NCBI GenBank assembly: GCA_021399445.1
Contig: JAJTUQ010000004.1
Coordinates: 1,488,001-1,552,000, forward strand
Source of the DNA: Xylogone sp. PMI_703
Taxonomy: Eukaryota; Ascomycota; Leotiomycetes
Length of the DNA: 64,000 nt
Reading direction: 5' to 3'
The translations under genes were made by a program, and so were the position numbers. A model generated the notes under the pieces. The model was not told the DNA's origin. It saw nothing but the letters and a program-made list of their open reading frames with translations, and made no database searches. Shown in pieces: positions 10,916 to 20,920 of the stretch. Numbering within the stretch: position 1 is the stretch's first letter; each line of letters begins with the position of its first letter.

Positions 10916-12132
10916 ATGTCTTCAACGCCAAAAGAGCCCCCATTTGCATCCATAGATGATAGCAATCATGCAGGTTTGCTATGGATCACTGCAGCTCTAT
11001 CACTCACATATTTCAGCCTAAGTTGCATATTACGAGTCTTCATCAGTTATCGTAGCTTTCATCGAGATGCCACAGTGCTTGTTCTAGCTTCTGTACTAAT
11101 TACTTCCGCAGTTGATATACTGTGCTGACATGAATCTAGGCGCTTGCATTTGCCCAGGTTATGGTTGTTTTTAAACAGCTTAATGCCGGTTTTGGTAAAT
11201 CACAAAAACAGCTTTATGCTTCAGAAATTGAATATATCCAAAAGGCGAGTGTTTCTAGCTATTTATTCAAACCACGATGATTGTAAATACTAATCACAAT
11301 ATAGGTTGGATATGTCGCCGATATCCTTTTCATGCTGGCTGTTTGTGGTGCCAAGGGTTCTCTAGCTTGGTTCACTGCTCGCTTGAGTCCTGATTTAAAT
11401 CATCAGTACGTCTGTAATGGCCTCTTCTGCCTCTCCCTTCTCTGGGGAATAGCTGGTGCTGTTGCATTATCCATTCGGTGTGATCTTCACCACCCATGGA
11501 GCATGGCCAGGTGCTCTGGTTTGTTACTCCGATGGCGGCTCATAGTAGGCTTTGATATCCTTACAGAATTAGCGTTGTTCTTTTTAACAGTGTATCTGGT
11601 CTGTGGATTACGCATGTCTAGACAGAAGAAAAGGATTGTAGTTCTGGGATTTTCTTTCCGGTTACCGTGAGTGAATACCCTTCTTCTTGGCACCCAGGTC
11701 CTCATTTTGAGCAGGCTCATTGCACTCGCGATATTGCACGTCTACTATGTGGGATCTACCATTCACTCTACCAACGCATCATTTGACCAAATAATTCCCA
11801 GTATATACGAACAGGTAGAGATGGGTTGGAGCCTTATTGCCGCAACAATCCCTTGTCTGAAAGGCTTTGTCGCAGACCTTGGCACAGGTTACCTTGGGCA
11901 TAATCTGGGCAACTCCGCGCTGCAATATGGAAGCAATAGATATGAAAGCAGCAATAGGGACGCTTACATGCTGGACACCCTCACCTCCTCTCATGTAACA
12001 CGAAGCAGGACAGCTGTGAGAAATGCGGACAATATCTCGAATCGAAGTCTTACTCGGCCGTCACGTTCTATTGACCGCGAATTCTCAAACGAAGACAGCA
12101 TTACAAGGGCAGTCGATCATTGTATACAATAG
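10916..12132 (+). CDS. Fungal rhodopsin-domain (PTH11-like) integral membrane protein
   Basis: Seven-pass membrane protein of the large fungal family annotated as rhodopsin-domain or PTH11-like without CFEM; members are putative GPCR-like proteins with unknown ligands. Exons: 10916-11092, 11140-11244, 11305-11666 and 11712-12132, about 354 residues. Intron 2 (11245-11304) starts GCGAGT after AAG, a GC-AG intron; removing it joins YIQK to VGYVADILFMLAVCGAKG. Intron 3 (11667-11711) removes an in-frame TGA and joins FRLP to RLIALAILHVYYVG. The family signature near the end of the core is EMGWSLIAATIPCLKGFVAD. The last 90 residues are a Ser/Arg/Asn-rich cytoplasmic tail. No CFEM domain. Introns 2 and 3 rest on protein continuity and consensus only. 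Confidence 0.7.
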
Positions 12133-12586
12133 GAATAACGTACTCTGCTTTTGAGATCACGTAAATAGTCACTTTTCTAATATATGAGAGGGGAGATACT
12201 AGATACTGATAGGCAGCTCATGAGCATGACCGAGACCTGCATAAACAATAATGGCATATCAAGATCTAGGGATAACTGATTTATCTTAGCCGTGTAGTTA
12301 GCTTACCTACCGCATCCTCTTAACTTCTTTAGGATGTAAGGACCCTGAGCTTCGTTATATCCTTAAGCATTTAAGGTCTCTTGTAAGTAGAGCTGTGACG
12401 CACAACCCGTAACGCGCAACCGTAACGGCATTTAAGAATTCACAGTATTCTTGTCTAGTGAAAGAAGTCTAAGCAATTCATATTGGCCTAGTCAATGATT
12501 TATTAGTAGGACTCCTAACAATGCCAAATTAACAAATGCTTAGTCCCGCTAATCCCGTACAAAATAATTCACATTCTTTTCAAAAG
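12133..12586. other. Convergent 3' intergenic, holds one copy of a 25-bp repeat
   Basis: Lies between two convergent genes. Bases 12141-12165 match 15932-15956 at 24 of 25 positions. Nothing else was recognised. Confidence 0.5.
12141..12165 (+). repeat. 25-bp dispersed repeat, copy 1
   Basis: The sequence tactctgcttttg(a/g)gatcacgtaaa occurs here and at 15932-15956 in the same orientation. Both copies lie downstream of a plus-strand gene. It contains ATCACGTAA, which resembles a bZIP or HLH half-site. It may be the edge of an old repeat. Confidence 0.4.
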
Positions 12587-13346
12587 TCAAGTTGTCTTCT
12601 TCTTGGCTCCAATTATGGCAGTCTGCTTTTTGGCTGCCTCAACCTCGATCACATTCTCTCTCTCATCCTTGTTTCTCAGCTGGGCCTCTAGGCTTGATTT
12701 TTCTACTGCCCATGCGGCCCTTTCTGCTATCAGATTATTCCTCTCAGTGACCAAGTTCTTTTGTAATTCTGTGATACTATAATAAGTTAGAGCTATTCTA
12801 ATTAAACTCAATCTAACAAAACTCACGTTTTGTTTCGAGCTCGAAGCTCGGTGTTCAAGTCATCCATCTGGACTTGCATATTCCAGATACTACAAAATAT
12901 AATAAGTCAGGAATAATGCTATAATTAAATTTCATTTTATCAAACTTACACTGTAGCCTTTCTCCGTACATCTTGTGCCCAAGCAACTACCTCCCTATGA
13001 TAGTTATCAATGCTACAGAATGTTAGATTCTCTCTGCTCTTTATATAATATTTACATAATGAGATAAGACTCACGTTTCCTTCTGTTCATCAATTTCTTT
13101 CTTGCATTCCAAGAAGTCGGGTTTTTCGCCATCATCGATCAAGGCCTCAACATCTTTCTTGGCCAATTCCATATGGTATTTCTTCTTATAGTACCATCGT
13201 CCAAACCACCCACCTGGGCAGCAGAATAATAGTAGTAGGATAATAGCAGTAATCAATCCGGCAAAGCCGCAGACAATAGTCGCAATCTCGAAGGAGACTG
13301 AGACGGCTGGGCATGAAGTAGGAGTAACGGCTGTCAGTTCTGTCAG
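12587..13346 (-). CDS. Small single-pass membrane protein with exon-modular coiled coil (5' end unresolved)
   Basis: Joined exons: 13346-13075, 13012-12950, 12889-12827 and 12776-12587. The encoded chain starts with a short Thr/Pro/Cys segment (LTELTAVTPTSCPAV), then one strong membrane span (GLITAIILLLLFCC) with basic residues behind it (GRWYYKKKYH). About 150 residues of acidic/basic coiled coil follow, ending in KKKTT. Predicted topology: short outside, coiled coil in the cytosol. The two middle exons are each exactly 63 nt (21 residues, three heptads), and the last three introns are all phase 2. The first exon probably lies near 13380-13410 (a strong GTAAGC donor), but no start codon could be fixed. 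A TATA-like stretch sits at about 13438. A decayed relative is at 34460-35000. Function unknown. Confidence 0.6.
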
Positions 13347-14442
13347 CTATTGCCTTACGCGATATATGCGCAGGAATGGCTTACCCGGGCACACAGGCGT
13401 GGCGGAGAAATTAATTTTTGATTTATTGGGGATTTATACTTTTGGTACTAGGAGCGGTATTATGGCTTTTGAATTGCAGAATAGGTCTCTCCAGTGATAT
13501 TGGCAAAGAAAGAAGCATCTACGCATTCGGTCATTCTTCATAGCTACGCAACCGGCCTCTATCCTACTCTACAACAGGACTAGGTGTATCACTTTAGGAA
13601 AAGCACGTCTGTCAAACTACGGTACCGGGAGTTAGGTGTGTTTATTTTGGCCCCAGGAACTCACAATTGCAAGCCCTCTTTCCCAGTTCCTAAACATGTG
13701 GTTCCTACAGTTTTTGTTGGTGTTATTGCTTTGTAGAAGTCTGATAGTGCAGCGGTCGCATCATCCAGCAGGGCCCTGTCGCATCCCCACCAAAATGTTC
13801 CGTACTGCATTGTCCTCCACTATGCAATTGCGACAGCTATAGGTCTTTCTCCTTTAGCCAACAAGACAGCAAGCCTAAATAATCATGTAATCTATCTATT
13901 CTTCTAATCTGTAAAAGTCAGTTAGAATCTACAATAACAGCAGTGATCCACTTTGTTCCCACCGGCGATGGCGAGTAATCCGTCTTTTGTCTTTTCTCCC
14001 ACGATGTTGTGCCCATAGGGGAATTTTAAGCTTAACGATCCCCTACGTCTTGGCAATCTTGGCAATGCAGGTACTGTTCGGATGCTGCCGCGGCATGACT
14101 CCATCCGCCTGGCTAGATAATTAATAGCGAACGGACTCTCTGTGCCTGAACCAGAGATGATTTCCCGCACACATGGCGTTTGCCCGGGCATCTCTGTGGA
14201 GCCCTGCGATTTCCACGCATCGCATTGCACACAACTCCATTGGATCAAAGAGACCCTTAAAATACTCAAGAACATAATGATCGCATCTCGAGGACAAGTG
14301 CCCCAGATGAATGCACGCTTAGGAAGTGACAGTATGTCATTAGGCCGTAGCTTCATTTCAGTCCAGACTGGATCATAATATATTAATTTAAAATCCGCCC
14401 AAACTGAAATGGCCCCCTCACTATTATCCATCCTGCCAAGTA
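13347..14442. other. Intergenic, 1.1 kb
   Basis: Upstream of both the small coiled-coil gene (minus) and the F-box gene (plus). A 169-codon minus-strand open frame (14431-13922) ends only 11 bases before the F-box ATG and shows no family features, so I do not call it. Otherwise nothing recognised. Confidence 0.5.
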
Positions 14443-15597
14443 ATGATTAACACCATGAAGCTCATCCATAGCAGCGTGAAATTTCGAAGATCTTTCTCTC
14501 GACATCACAGACGAATTCCACCGTCGCTCACTCGTCTTCCCCCAGAACTGGTTTATTGCATTGCCGATTTCCTTCCCTCGGAATCAGTAGCAGCTCTTGC
14601 ACTTGCATGTCGGTATTTTTGTCGCATTCTCCGGGAGGATTGTGCCCTACGACATCTCCATACAACCCGTCTTTCCCAATATATCTCCAAGTATTTTAAT
14701 CCTGCAATATTTTTCATGGCCATGAAGCATCATAGACAAGGCCAAAATCGGAGGGCTAGGCGACTTTTAAGGCTCCTATCAACGAAAGAACTACGGTTAT
14801 TTTCTCCTACAATTGCTGAGTGGAACCATATCGCGACTAAGATCCATAAAAACAGGCTTCTTGTACGCTGTCAGACTATATCCTGCGTTCCAAAAGTTCT
14901 CACAACTTCGGTTGAATGTTGGACCAAGAATCTATGCCCTCACATGTTCATAGAGGGAATTGAAGGATTCTATGATTGTTGTGTATACGACCCGAACATC
15001 AACGATCGAGTATACCGCCCGGACAACATTGATTGGAAATACCTCCACCATGAAAGTGGAATACGGAGGGATCACCAATTTTGGAGGTGTCAATGCTGTT
15101 TCACCGAAGTCCAATTTGAGTGTATAAGCCTTGATGAGGAGAGAAGGGCAATATTTTGTACAGTATGGAAAGACCTTGGGGAAGGTAGCTCTTTCCTGGA
15201 CCCCAAATGGCAAAGTCATCTTTATTCTCAGGATCGATACCGGGCTCGGAACTACCCTGCAGTCAATTTCACACCTGGATCAATTCAGTGTGCGTTTGAA
15301 AAAAATATCCCCCTCGATCCTACTTCGCTCATAACTCGATCAGAGATGCGTGATTTAGTCAAAATTTCCAGCACCTTGCATCCAGCCAATCCAGACATAA
15401 TTAGAGAAGCCATTTTTGAGTTTTTCAATAGAGAAGTGCCAGTTTTCTGCTTTAAAAAGAAAAAGAGAAGCGAGCTATATCACGGATGCAAGGATCCAAA
15501 GGAGTTATACTGTCAATACAGCAAGCATTATGATCCGCGGTTCTGGGCTCCACAAATTAACGGTCAGGTTCCAGCGAACCCGATATGCGACACTTAA
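14443..15597 (+). CDS. F-box protein
   Basis: Intronless gene for 384 residues. A basic N-terminus is followed by an F-box at about residues 28-70 (SLTRLPPELVYCIADFLPSE, then LALACRYFCRILRED). F-box proteins normally link Skp1/Cullin1 ubiquitin ligases to a target through the C-terminal part. Here the remaining 310 residues show no LRR, WD40 or other repeat. They contain scattered Cys and Trp (FWRCQCCFTEVQFEC) that could bind zinc. Target unknown. Downstream is AT-rich DNA with copy 2 of the 25-bp repeat. The frame also contains an earlier-than-usual second Met (MKLIHSS); either start is possible. Confidence 0.75.
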   Translation: MINTMKLIHSSVKFRRSFSRHHRRIPPSLTRLPPELVYCIADFLPSESVAALALACRYFCRILREDCALRHLHTTRLSQYISKYFNPAIFFMAMKHHRQGQNRRARRLLRLLSTKELRLFSPTIAEWNHIATKIHKNRLLVRCQTISCVPKVLTTSVECWTKNLCPHMFIEGIEGFYDCCVYDPNINDRVYRPDNIDWKYLHHESGIRRDHQFWRCQCCFTEVQFECISLDEERRAIFCTVWKDLGEGSSFLDPKWQSHLYSQDRYRARNYPAVNFTPGSIQCAFEKNIPLDPTSLITRSEMRDLVKISSTLHPANPDIIREAIFEFFNREVPVFCFKKKKRSELYHGCKDPKELYCQYSKHYDPRFWAPQINGQVPANPICDT

Positions 15598-16062
15598 GTA
15601 GACTACGAGAACACAAATTAACATGTCTAGCATATTAAAACGATCTTAACGGATCAGTACTTATTATATTTAATTAGAATCTCTCTGGTCATATGTATTG
15701 AAGAGAAAAGGTAGAACGGTGAGGCACTATTCTAGAGCATTGTCTATTTGTCGACAACACCTACACTTAAAATCTTCTTACCTCAATTAGTATACACAAT
15801 ACATTTGATAATATTGAGATCGCTACATCCAATTAGTTACCACTATTCCAAATGAGCCGATAATGATCAATGGAGTCGTAGATTGGGATTCTCTTCTTAC
15901 AACTTGATACCATTTAATAGAATAAATAGAATACTCTGCTTTTGGGATCACGTAAACGGTCGTTTATCATCAATCGCCTCTAAAATCTAAAGTGTATAAT
16001 TTACTTCTAACTTGAGCTCATGCCATCATCTAGTTCCAGTGTAAGATGTCTTTCCGAAGGTG
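15598..16062. other. Convergent 3' intergenic, AT-rich
   Basis: Between the F-box gene and the HET gene. Very AT-rich, with the second copy of the 25-bp repeat at 15932-15956. No gene seen. Confidence 0.5.
15932..15956 (+). repeat. 25-bp dispersed repeat, copy 2
   Basis: Matches 12141-12165 with one difference. Outside the 25 bases the two flanks do not align convincingly. Confidence 0.4.
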
Positions 16063-17916
16063 TCAATCTATAATTAACTCAATAGCTTGCACCCTCTTAA
16101 GTCTAGAATATAATTCATCTGGGATAATTAGATCCTGCCGTGGCCATTCTAAGCTACTTGGACGAATATTGGCATATATATCCAGTATTCCCTGGACAAC
16201 AGTTTCAAAACTGGCGGACTCGTTTGCTTCAGGGAAATACCTCATATCAGGGAGTGCTAAAAGCCCCAGCCGGAGAATCTTGCGTAGCTGCCACTTATCA
16301 TACCCCTCTCTGAGCTTTGAAAATTCCTGTTCGCTATTTGGCCTGAGTTGATCGTGTCGCATAGATTCAGCGAGCTGCATGTCGTCACTTAGCAACGCTA
16401 AAGATAATGATAAATTATCGTGGTATTTCCAGCTAGTTTCACTCGATTTTCTCCTTTTCAGACTTTGCGTCATTAAGAGAGGGAACTCGTTGCCATTCTC
16501 ATATGAATGCAACAACTCCATCAGTGGCAAAATTTGATCCTTGAATCGAAAGCTGACGCTCTGTGCGACCGCACATTCCTGAATAGTCCACAGACGCTTA
16601 CTCCATACTGAATATCGGATTCTAACTAGATTCTCTTGAGGTAAACCGGCATTTCGACTTTGTATGTCACTGTCAAGAACAAGAACTTTGCTTGCAAGCC
16701 TGAAAACATGTTGCATAGTTCGAAGCGCATTTCGTTTTGCTCTACCTTCAAGCGGAATGCAAAGTGTGTCAATATAGAATGGTATTGGAGATTTCCCATT
16801 GGGAATGAGTTGATTGCTAAGTATTTGCAAAGCTTCTAGCTGACACTGTGGAAGATGATTCCCTGTACTTGAACCAAGTCCGTCAGAACGGACATGAGAA
16901 AAGGCAACAAAGCGAATTGGATCTCCCGAGCTTAGAAGTGATGCCTCGTGTATTTGAAGTTTCCTATTGTCTGCTGATCCGGATAACGAAACCAGACAGA
17001 AAAAATTTTCAAGGGTTTTCTCTGGCGGTAGGTGAGATTCCAGGAGGTCGCACTGGCAACCCTGTTTCGCATGAACTGGTAGATAATGCTCCCTGGTAGA
17101 AATGCTTTGTCTAGGTTTGAGAGTTGAACTGCGTCTGCGAAACTGCCGTTCCTTACTCTGCGAGAAGTAACTTAAATAGTAACGGAATCTGATATCTCGG
17201 GGCATAAGGGCTATCTCTACTGGAAGCCAGCCCGCGCTCCTAAGTAGCCCGTTGACGAAGTTATTCTCCACCCAGAACCGATTTGGATCTTTTATGGTAG
17301 TAATCATCTGAACACCTAACAGTGATAGCTGTGCATCCCAGATTGTCTCTACCAAGGCTTGTATAGAGAGTATCATAAGTGAGAGGGGTTCGCAAGTATG
17401 TTCATTTATGCTTGACAACTCAACAGCTGCAACCTTCAAGGCATCTATAGCCGCGTGGAGCAACCTTTTGATAAATTCTGTTGAAAATTGCTGTTCTTCA
17501 GCATTCTCTTTACTCTTACGTGTTTTCCACTCTGATAATAGAGAAGGTACGGATGCCGCGGAAAGGTTCAGCCTTCCAGTACTAGACCTTGTCATAAAGT
17601 TTTCTTTTGCTACTATGTTCGGTTGTAGCAAATCCTCTAGGAGCCCAAAGAAGTATTTCTGTTGAAGTATGGAGGCTCTGTTGTGCAGGGATGTAGCGAC
17701 CAATGGTCGCTCTCCATTTGTTCCTTCTTTGAGACCACTAGGCGCTGGCTTTTCTGTGTGATCGAGCAGGTAAGGAACATCGAAGATCTCATGTGCAGGT
17801 TCAACTGTAACCTGCGGTAGATAGTCCATAGGCTCCAAAGCAAATGAGAGGATTGTTGAAAATACTATATCAGGCTTGAAGGAAACAGGTAGGCGGTCTT
17901 CAAAATTAGGGAGCAC
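16063..17916 (-). CDS. HET-domain protein (heterokaryon-incompatibility family)
   Basis: Intronless gene for 617 residues. The HET domain lies at about residues 335-470. It has the usual order: IRFVAFSHVRSDGLGSS, then PFYIDTLCIP, then a region of RNALRTMQHVFRLASKVLVLD, and SVWSKRLWTIQECAVA. In other fungi such domains trigger cell death after non-self recognition, mostly when partnered with a recognition protein. The 330 residues before the domain are alpha-helical with no recognised motif, and no NACHT or repeat domain follows. It is divergent from a multi-pass membrane protein gene, with 305 bases between the ATGs. The frame is undamaged. The specific trigger is unknown. Confidence 0.8.
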   Translation of the reverse strand: MLPNFEDRLPVSFKPDIVFSTILSFALEPMDYLPQVTVEPAHEIFDVPYLLDHTEKPAPSGLKEGTNGERPLVATSLHNRASILQQKYFFGLLEDLLQPNIVAKENFMTRSSTGRLNLSAASVPSLLSEWKTRKSKENAEEQQFSTEFIKRLLHAAIDALKVAAVELSSINEHTCEPLSLMILSIQALVETIWDAQLSLLGVQMITTIKDPNRFWVENNFVNGLLRSAGWLPVEIALMPRDIRFRYYLSYFSQSKERQFRRRSSTLKPRQSISTREHYLPVHAKQGCQCDLLESHLPPEKTLENFFCLVSLSGSADNRKLQIHEASLLSSGDPIRFVAFSHVRSDGLGSSTGNHLPQCQLEALQILSNQLIPNGKSPIPFYIDTLCIPLEGRAKRNALRTMQHVFRLASKVLVLDSDIQSRNAGLPQENLVRIRYSVWSKRLWTIQECAVAQSVSFRFKDQILPLMELLHSYENGNEFPLLMTQSLKRRKSSETSWKYHDNLSLSLALLSDDMQLAESMRHDQLRPNSEQEFSKLREGYDKWQLRKILRLGLLALPDMRYFPEANESASFETVVQGILDIYANIRPSSLEWPRQDLIIPDELYSRLKRVQAIELIID

Positions 17917-18221
17917 CCTTTTCCGTACAGGACTCCTACCCAGTAAGGGCTTGCTGCAGCTTTAATCTCTCTTCGTATCTTCTCTAGCGACTTGTAAGAG
18001 AACATACAGAGTTATGGAGTGGATAATGATGGATAATGCTGCCAGGTAAGGTAAGGCGGGGTTACCGTGCATCAGCTGAATGTGTAGACTCTTGGCGATT
18101 TGTGCGCGTGAAGTTCCTCGAAGCCTCGTGCCCTAAGTTCGGTATCTTATATCTTCTGACATTTACATTCATTCTCTTACACGAAACTCATCTCTCTATA
18201 ATCCTTTTCAATAGATACTCC
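17917..18221. promoter_or_regulatory. Shared divergent promoter region of the HET gene and the membrane protein gene
   Basis: About 305 bases between two head-to-head start codons. The plus-strand frame is open from an earlier ATG at 18036, but that extension lacks a signal peptide and looks like leader. No clear TATA box or known site was identified. Confidence 0.4.
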
Positions 18222-19832
18222 ATGACGCATGTTTTTGTTGCCTGCCTTGTTCTCTCGCTTTTCTTACCTACCCTAGTAGACAGTCACAATGAATCTATTG
18301 TGCTTGACTCCACAGCCTCACTTACTAATGGATCAACTATGAGTGAAAGCAATTCTCCAAAAAGCATTTTAAGACAACAGTTTGAGAACCCATCGGAGAC
18401 CTTGTCAGTACTGTTACTCATAGGCGGAGATATTGTACAGAAGGCTATCGCACAGCTTGTTGGGAGGCACAGAGTTACTCCCGCGGCCTTCAGTTTCGGA
18501 TGGGTGGCCTATGCATTCAGTGGCTTAAGCTCTGCTTTCGGAGATGGTACGCTGATGCCTCTTCCCGATTGTCCTTGTCGAGTCATAAACCTGGAGACTG
18601 GAAGCTATCGACAAAACGAGTCTTGGGTCATTGGACGCTTTTTACGCGACCTTGAAGTCAATTTCAAACTTAAGCCAGGATATCGGCGACCAGTCATTAT
18701 AGTTTTGAAAACCGCAGGAATACCTGCCCGGCCAGGTGGTGATTTTGTCTGGTGGAGCTTTGTTTTCTTCATGCCCATGCAGTTGTTTATTGCTGCTTGG
18801 CCGTTGATACTACCCCGGCGGAACTGGACGATTCTTATGATAGCGGCTGCTGGTTCATTGCTTGCTATGGCGACCAGTTCTCTACCTCAGTGGGCTAAAG
18901 AGAAGTACGACTGTAGAAAAGATTCAAAGAATAGTTACATAATCACGAGGGGTAACGGCCACCAGCATATCTTTGTTATTGAGAATGGCGGACTCATCCA
19001 TCGGGAAGGGACCAGATACACGGGCATCAGTCTGAATTTGGAGGACCTGGCTGTCGCTTCTCCATCAACCAGTATACTCACCAGATGTGCATCCATTACC
19101 TTGGCCATTCTTTGGGTAATCTTCCTGATCACAGTTGGAGGGCTCAAACAAGATGCTTGGTTCCTTATGGGAGTCGGAGGATTAGGAATGGTTCACAATG
19201 TCTACGTTGCCAGTTGGACACGAACACCAGAGGGTAACGGAGTACCACTTAAGAGAAATCAAGACAGAAAGATTGAAGTGCCTTGTATAATTGGAGGGGA
19301 AGGGAATATGAGTTCCATGAAAACTCTAATGCTCGCTGAAGAAAAACGACCTGGTCTAGGGCTTTTGCTTCTCGAAACTTTCTTCCCCGGTAACTTGGAT
19401 AAAGAAGAGGCACAGTTTTGGAAAGATAAACGCGCAACTCTAGGAGATAGACAGAAAGATTTAAAAAAGATATTGAGAAACGAAGCCGAAATAATAACCT
19501 CGACTTCTCATCCACGTGATACGATGTGGCTGGGACTACTGCAGAGGCTGAAGAATATGAAATCCTCTATCTCTGCTAAACGGAAACAATTGATGCTTCC
19601 TCGGCCACTGGACGACGCAGAAAAAGCTAGTAACATCACTATTCTAGCTAGTATCAGTCAGTTTAATCTAGCAGCACCAGATGAACTCAAAGAAGTCTCA
19701 GAAACAGTTGCAGAACCATCAGAGCCTGCACAGATTGAAGAAACAACGGTAGCCATTTCTCCAGGAGATGAGCAAGCTCCAGGAAGAGCGCAGAGATCTT
19801 CAACTTTTCATATACCTACAAGTACCGTATGA
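18222..19832 (+). CDS. Fungal multi-pass membrane protein of unknown function
   Basis: I prefer the ATG at 18222 (536 residues) because it opens a signal/anchor (MTHVFVACLVLSLFLPTLV). The frame could start at 18036 and give 598. After a Ser-rich segment comes a conserved-looking block (GGDIVQKAIAQLVG, FSFGWVAYAFSGLSSAFGDG, DCPCRVINLETGSYR, WVIGRFLRDLE) of the kind seen in a fungal family of uncharacterised membrane proteins. Membrane spans are at FVWWSFVFFMPMQLFIAAW, WTILMIAAAGSLLAMAT, TLAILWVIFLITVGG and WFLMGVGGLGMVHNVYV. The C-terminal 170 residues are cytosolic and charged. It is head-to-head with the HET gene, which suggests co-expression. No lesion. Confidence 0.7.
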   Translation: MTHVFVACLVLSLFLPTLVDSHNESIVLDSTASLTNGSTMSESNSPKSILRQQFENPSETLSVLLLIGGDIVQKAIAQLVGRHRVTPAAFSFGWVAYAFSGLSSAFGDGTLMPLPDCPCRVINLETGSYRQNESWVIGRFLRDLEVNFKLKPGYRRPVIIVLKTAGIPARPGGDFVWWSFVFFMPMQLFIAAWPLILPRRNWTILMIAAAGSLLAMATSSLPQWAKEKYDCRKDSKNSYIITRGNGHQHIFVIENGGLIHREGTRYTGISLNLEDLAVASPSTSILTRCASITLAILWVIFLITVGGLKQDAWFLMGVGGLGMVHNVYVASWTRTPEGNGVPLKRNQDRKIEVPCIIGGEGNMSSMKTLMLAEEKRPGLGLLLLETFFPGNLDKEEAQFWKDKRATLGDRQKDLKKILRNEAEIITSTSHPRDTMWLGLLQRLKNMKSSISAKRKQLMLPRPLDDAEKASNITILASISQFNLAAPDELKEVSETVAEPSEPAQIEETTVAISPGDEQAPGRAQRSSTFHIPTSTV

Positions 19833-20920
19833 CCCCATATTATCCCTTATCAGCATCAGATTGGAATCGAATCAATATGTTATAATATCATAAATTTAGG
19901 CTATGAGCGTTTCTAGTATCGGCGTTATAATATCTCACTAAAGGGCAATTTCTTTCTGATAAATGGGGATCCATTTCAATAGACCCTGGCACCTGGTATA
20001 GGAATAGTCCATGGCTTTCAGCTGCTAGGACTGGCCTATATTCTGACATTGTATTCAAAATGGTAGAGATAGACCAAGTCAACCAAGCACTGTGATATAA
20101 CGTGTCGACTGTTTAAATCTAAACATAATTCTCCTTAAAAAATTGTGATAGAAGGCCTTTGTATTAATGAGATAGCGGATGAACACTATGGCAATAAATC
20201 TAAGGCCAATAAAATGGAAAGGAAGACACAATTAAAGATAGCATGGTCCAGCAGGGTTAAGGCTTAAGCTGAGCTCAAACTTGATTCAGTGAATTTATAT
20301 TTAGTTCCGGTGAAATTCAAATGATGAATTTTGTATAGGCTAGCTTTAGAGTTAATGAAAAGTCTTATTTTCTAAAGCGACAACATGTTAATTATGAATT
20401 GCAGTATATTCCTAGTTTTTAACTAAGATTAAAAGTTTATCAAGGATTTTAATTATTGCTTTGGGTTATTCAGGCTGCTTGTGAGCTAGATCCAGACGGC
20501 GAAGCTTATTAGAGTGACGTGGGCTGTGAGGTTAGCGATGCCTGGAGAAGAGCGGCAAGCTCACTAAACCGAATCAAAGGTACCGAAGAGAAAGTATTGC
20601 TTGATAACCCACAAATTTATAGCTTGGCAGGTGATCCGCTGAACATTGGCACCCCCATCCTTGGAGTATTGATGATATTAACGGGCGATATCGGGTACTG
20701 ATTGGTCCGGTTATATTCATTTTAGCTCTCACGAAGAGGATTCTACGGTTAAATAGCTGAAGTAAACAGAGGGGCCTTTCATTTTAATGGAAACCTTTAA
20801 AGAGTAACTCCGTAAGATTTGGAAAAAAAATTCTACAGTAGAACCTCAACCATAACAAACTCTATTGTGTTTCCATTGTAATACCTTTGGATTTTGTATC
20901 AAGTGGGTGTGCGTACAATC
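19833..20920. other. Intergenic, 1.1 kb
   Basis: AT-rich DNA before the GH5 gene; the last part is its promoter. A 60-codon open frame at 20519-20701 has no recognisable feature. No repeat seen. Confidence 0.5.

Noticed and set aside
13922..14431. 169-codon minus-strand open frame next to the F-box gene
   Set aside because: Its ATG would be 11 bases from the F-box ATG, its composition is irregular, and no domain, membrane span or splice partner is visible.
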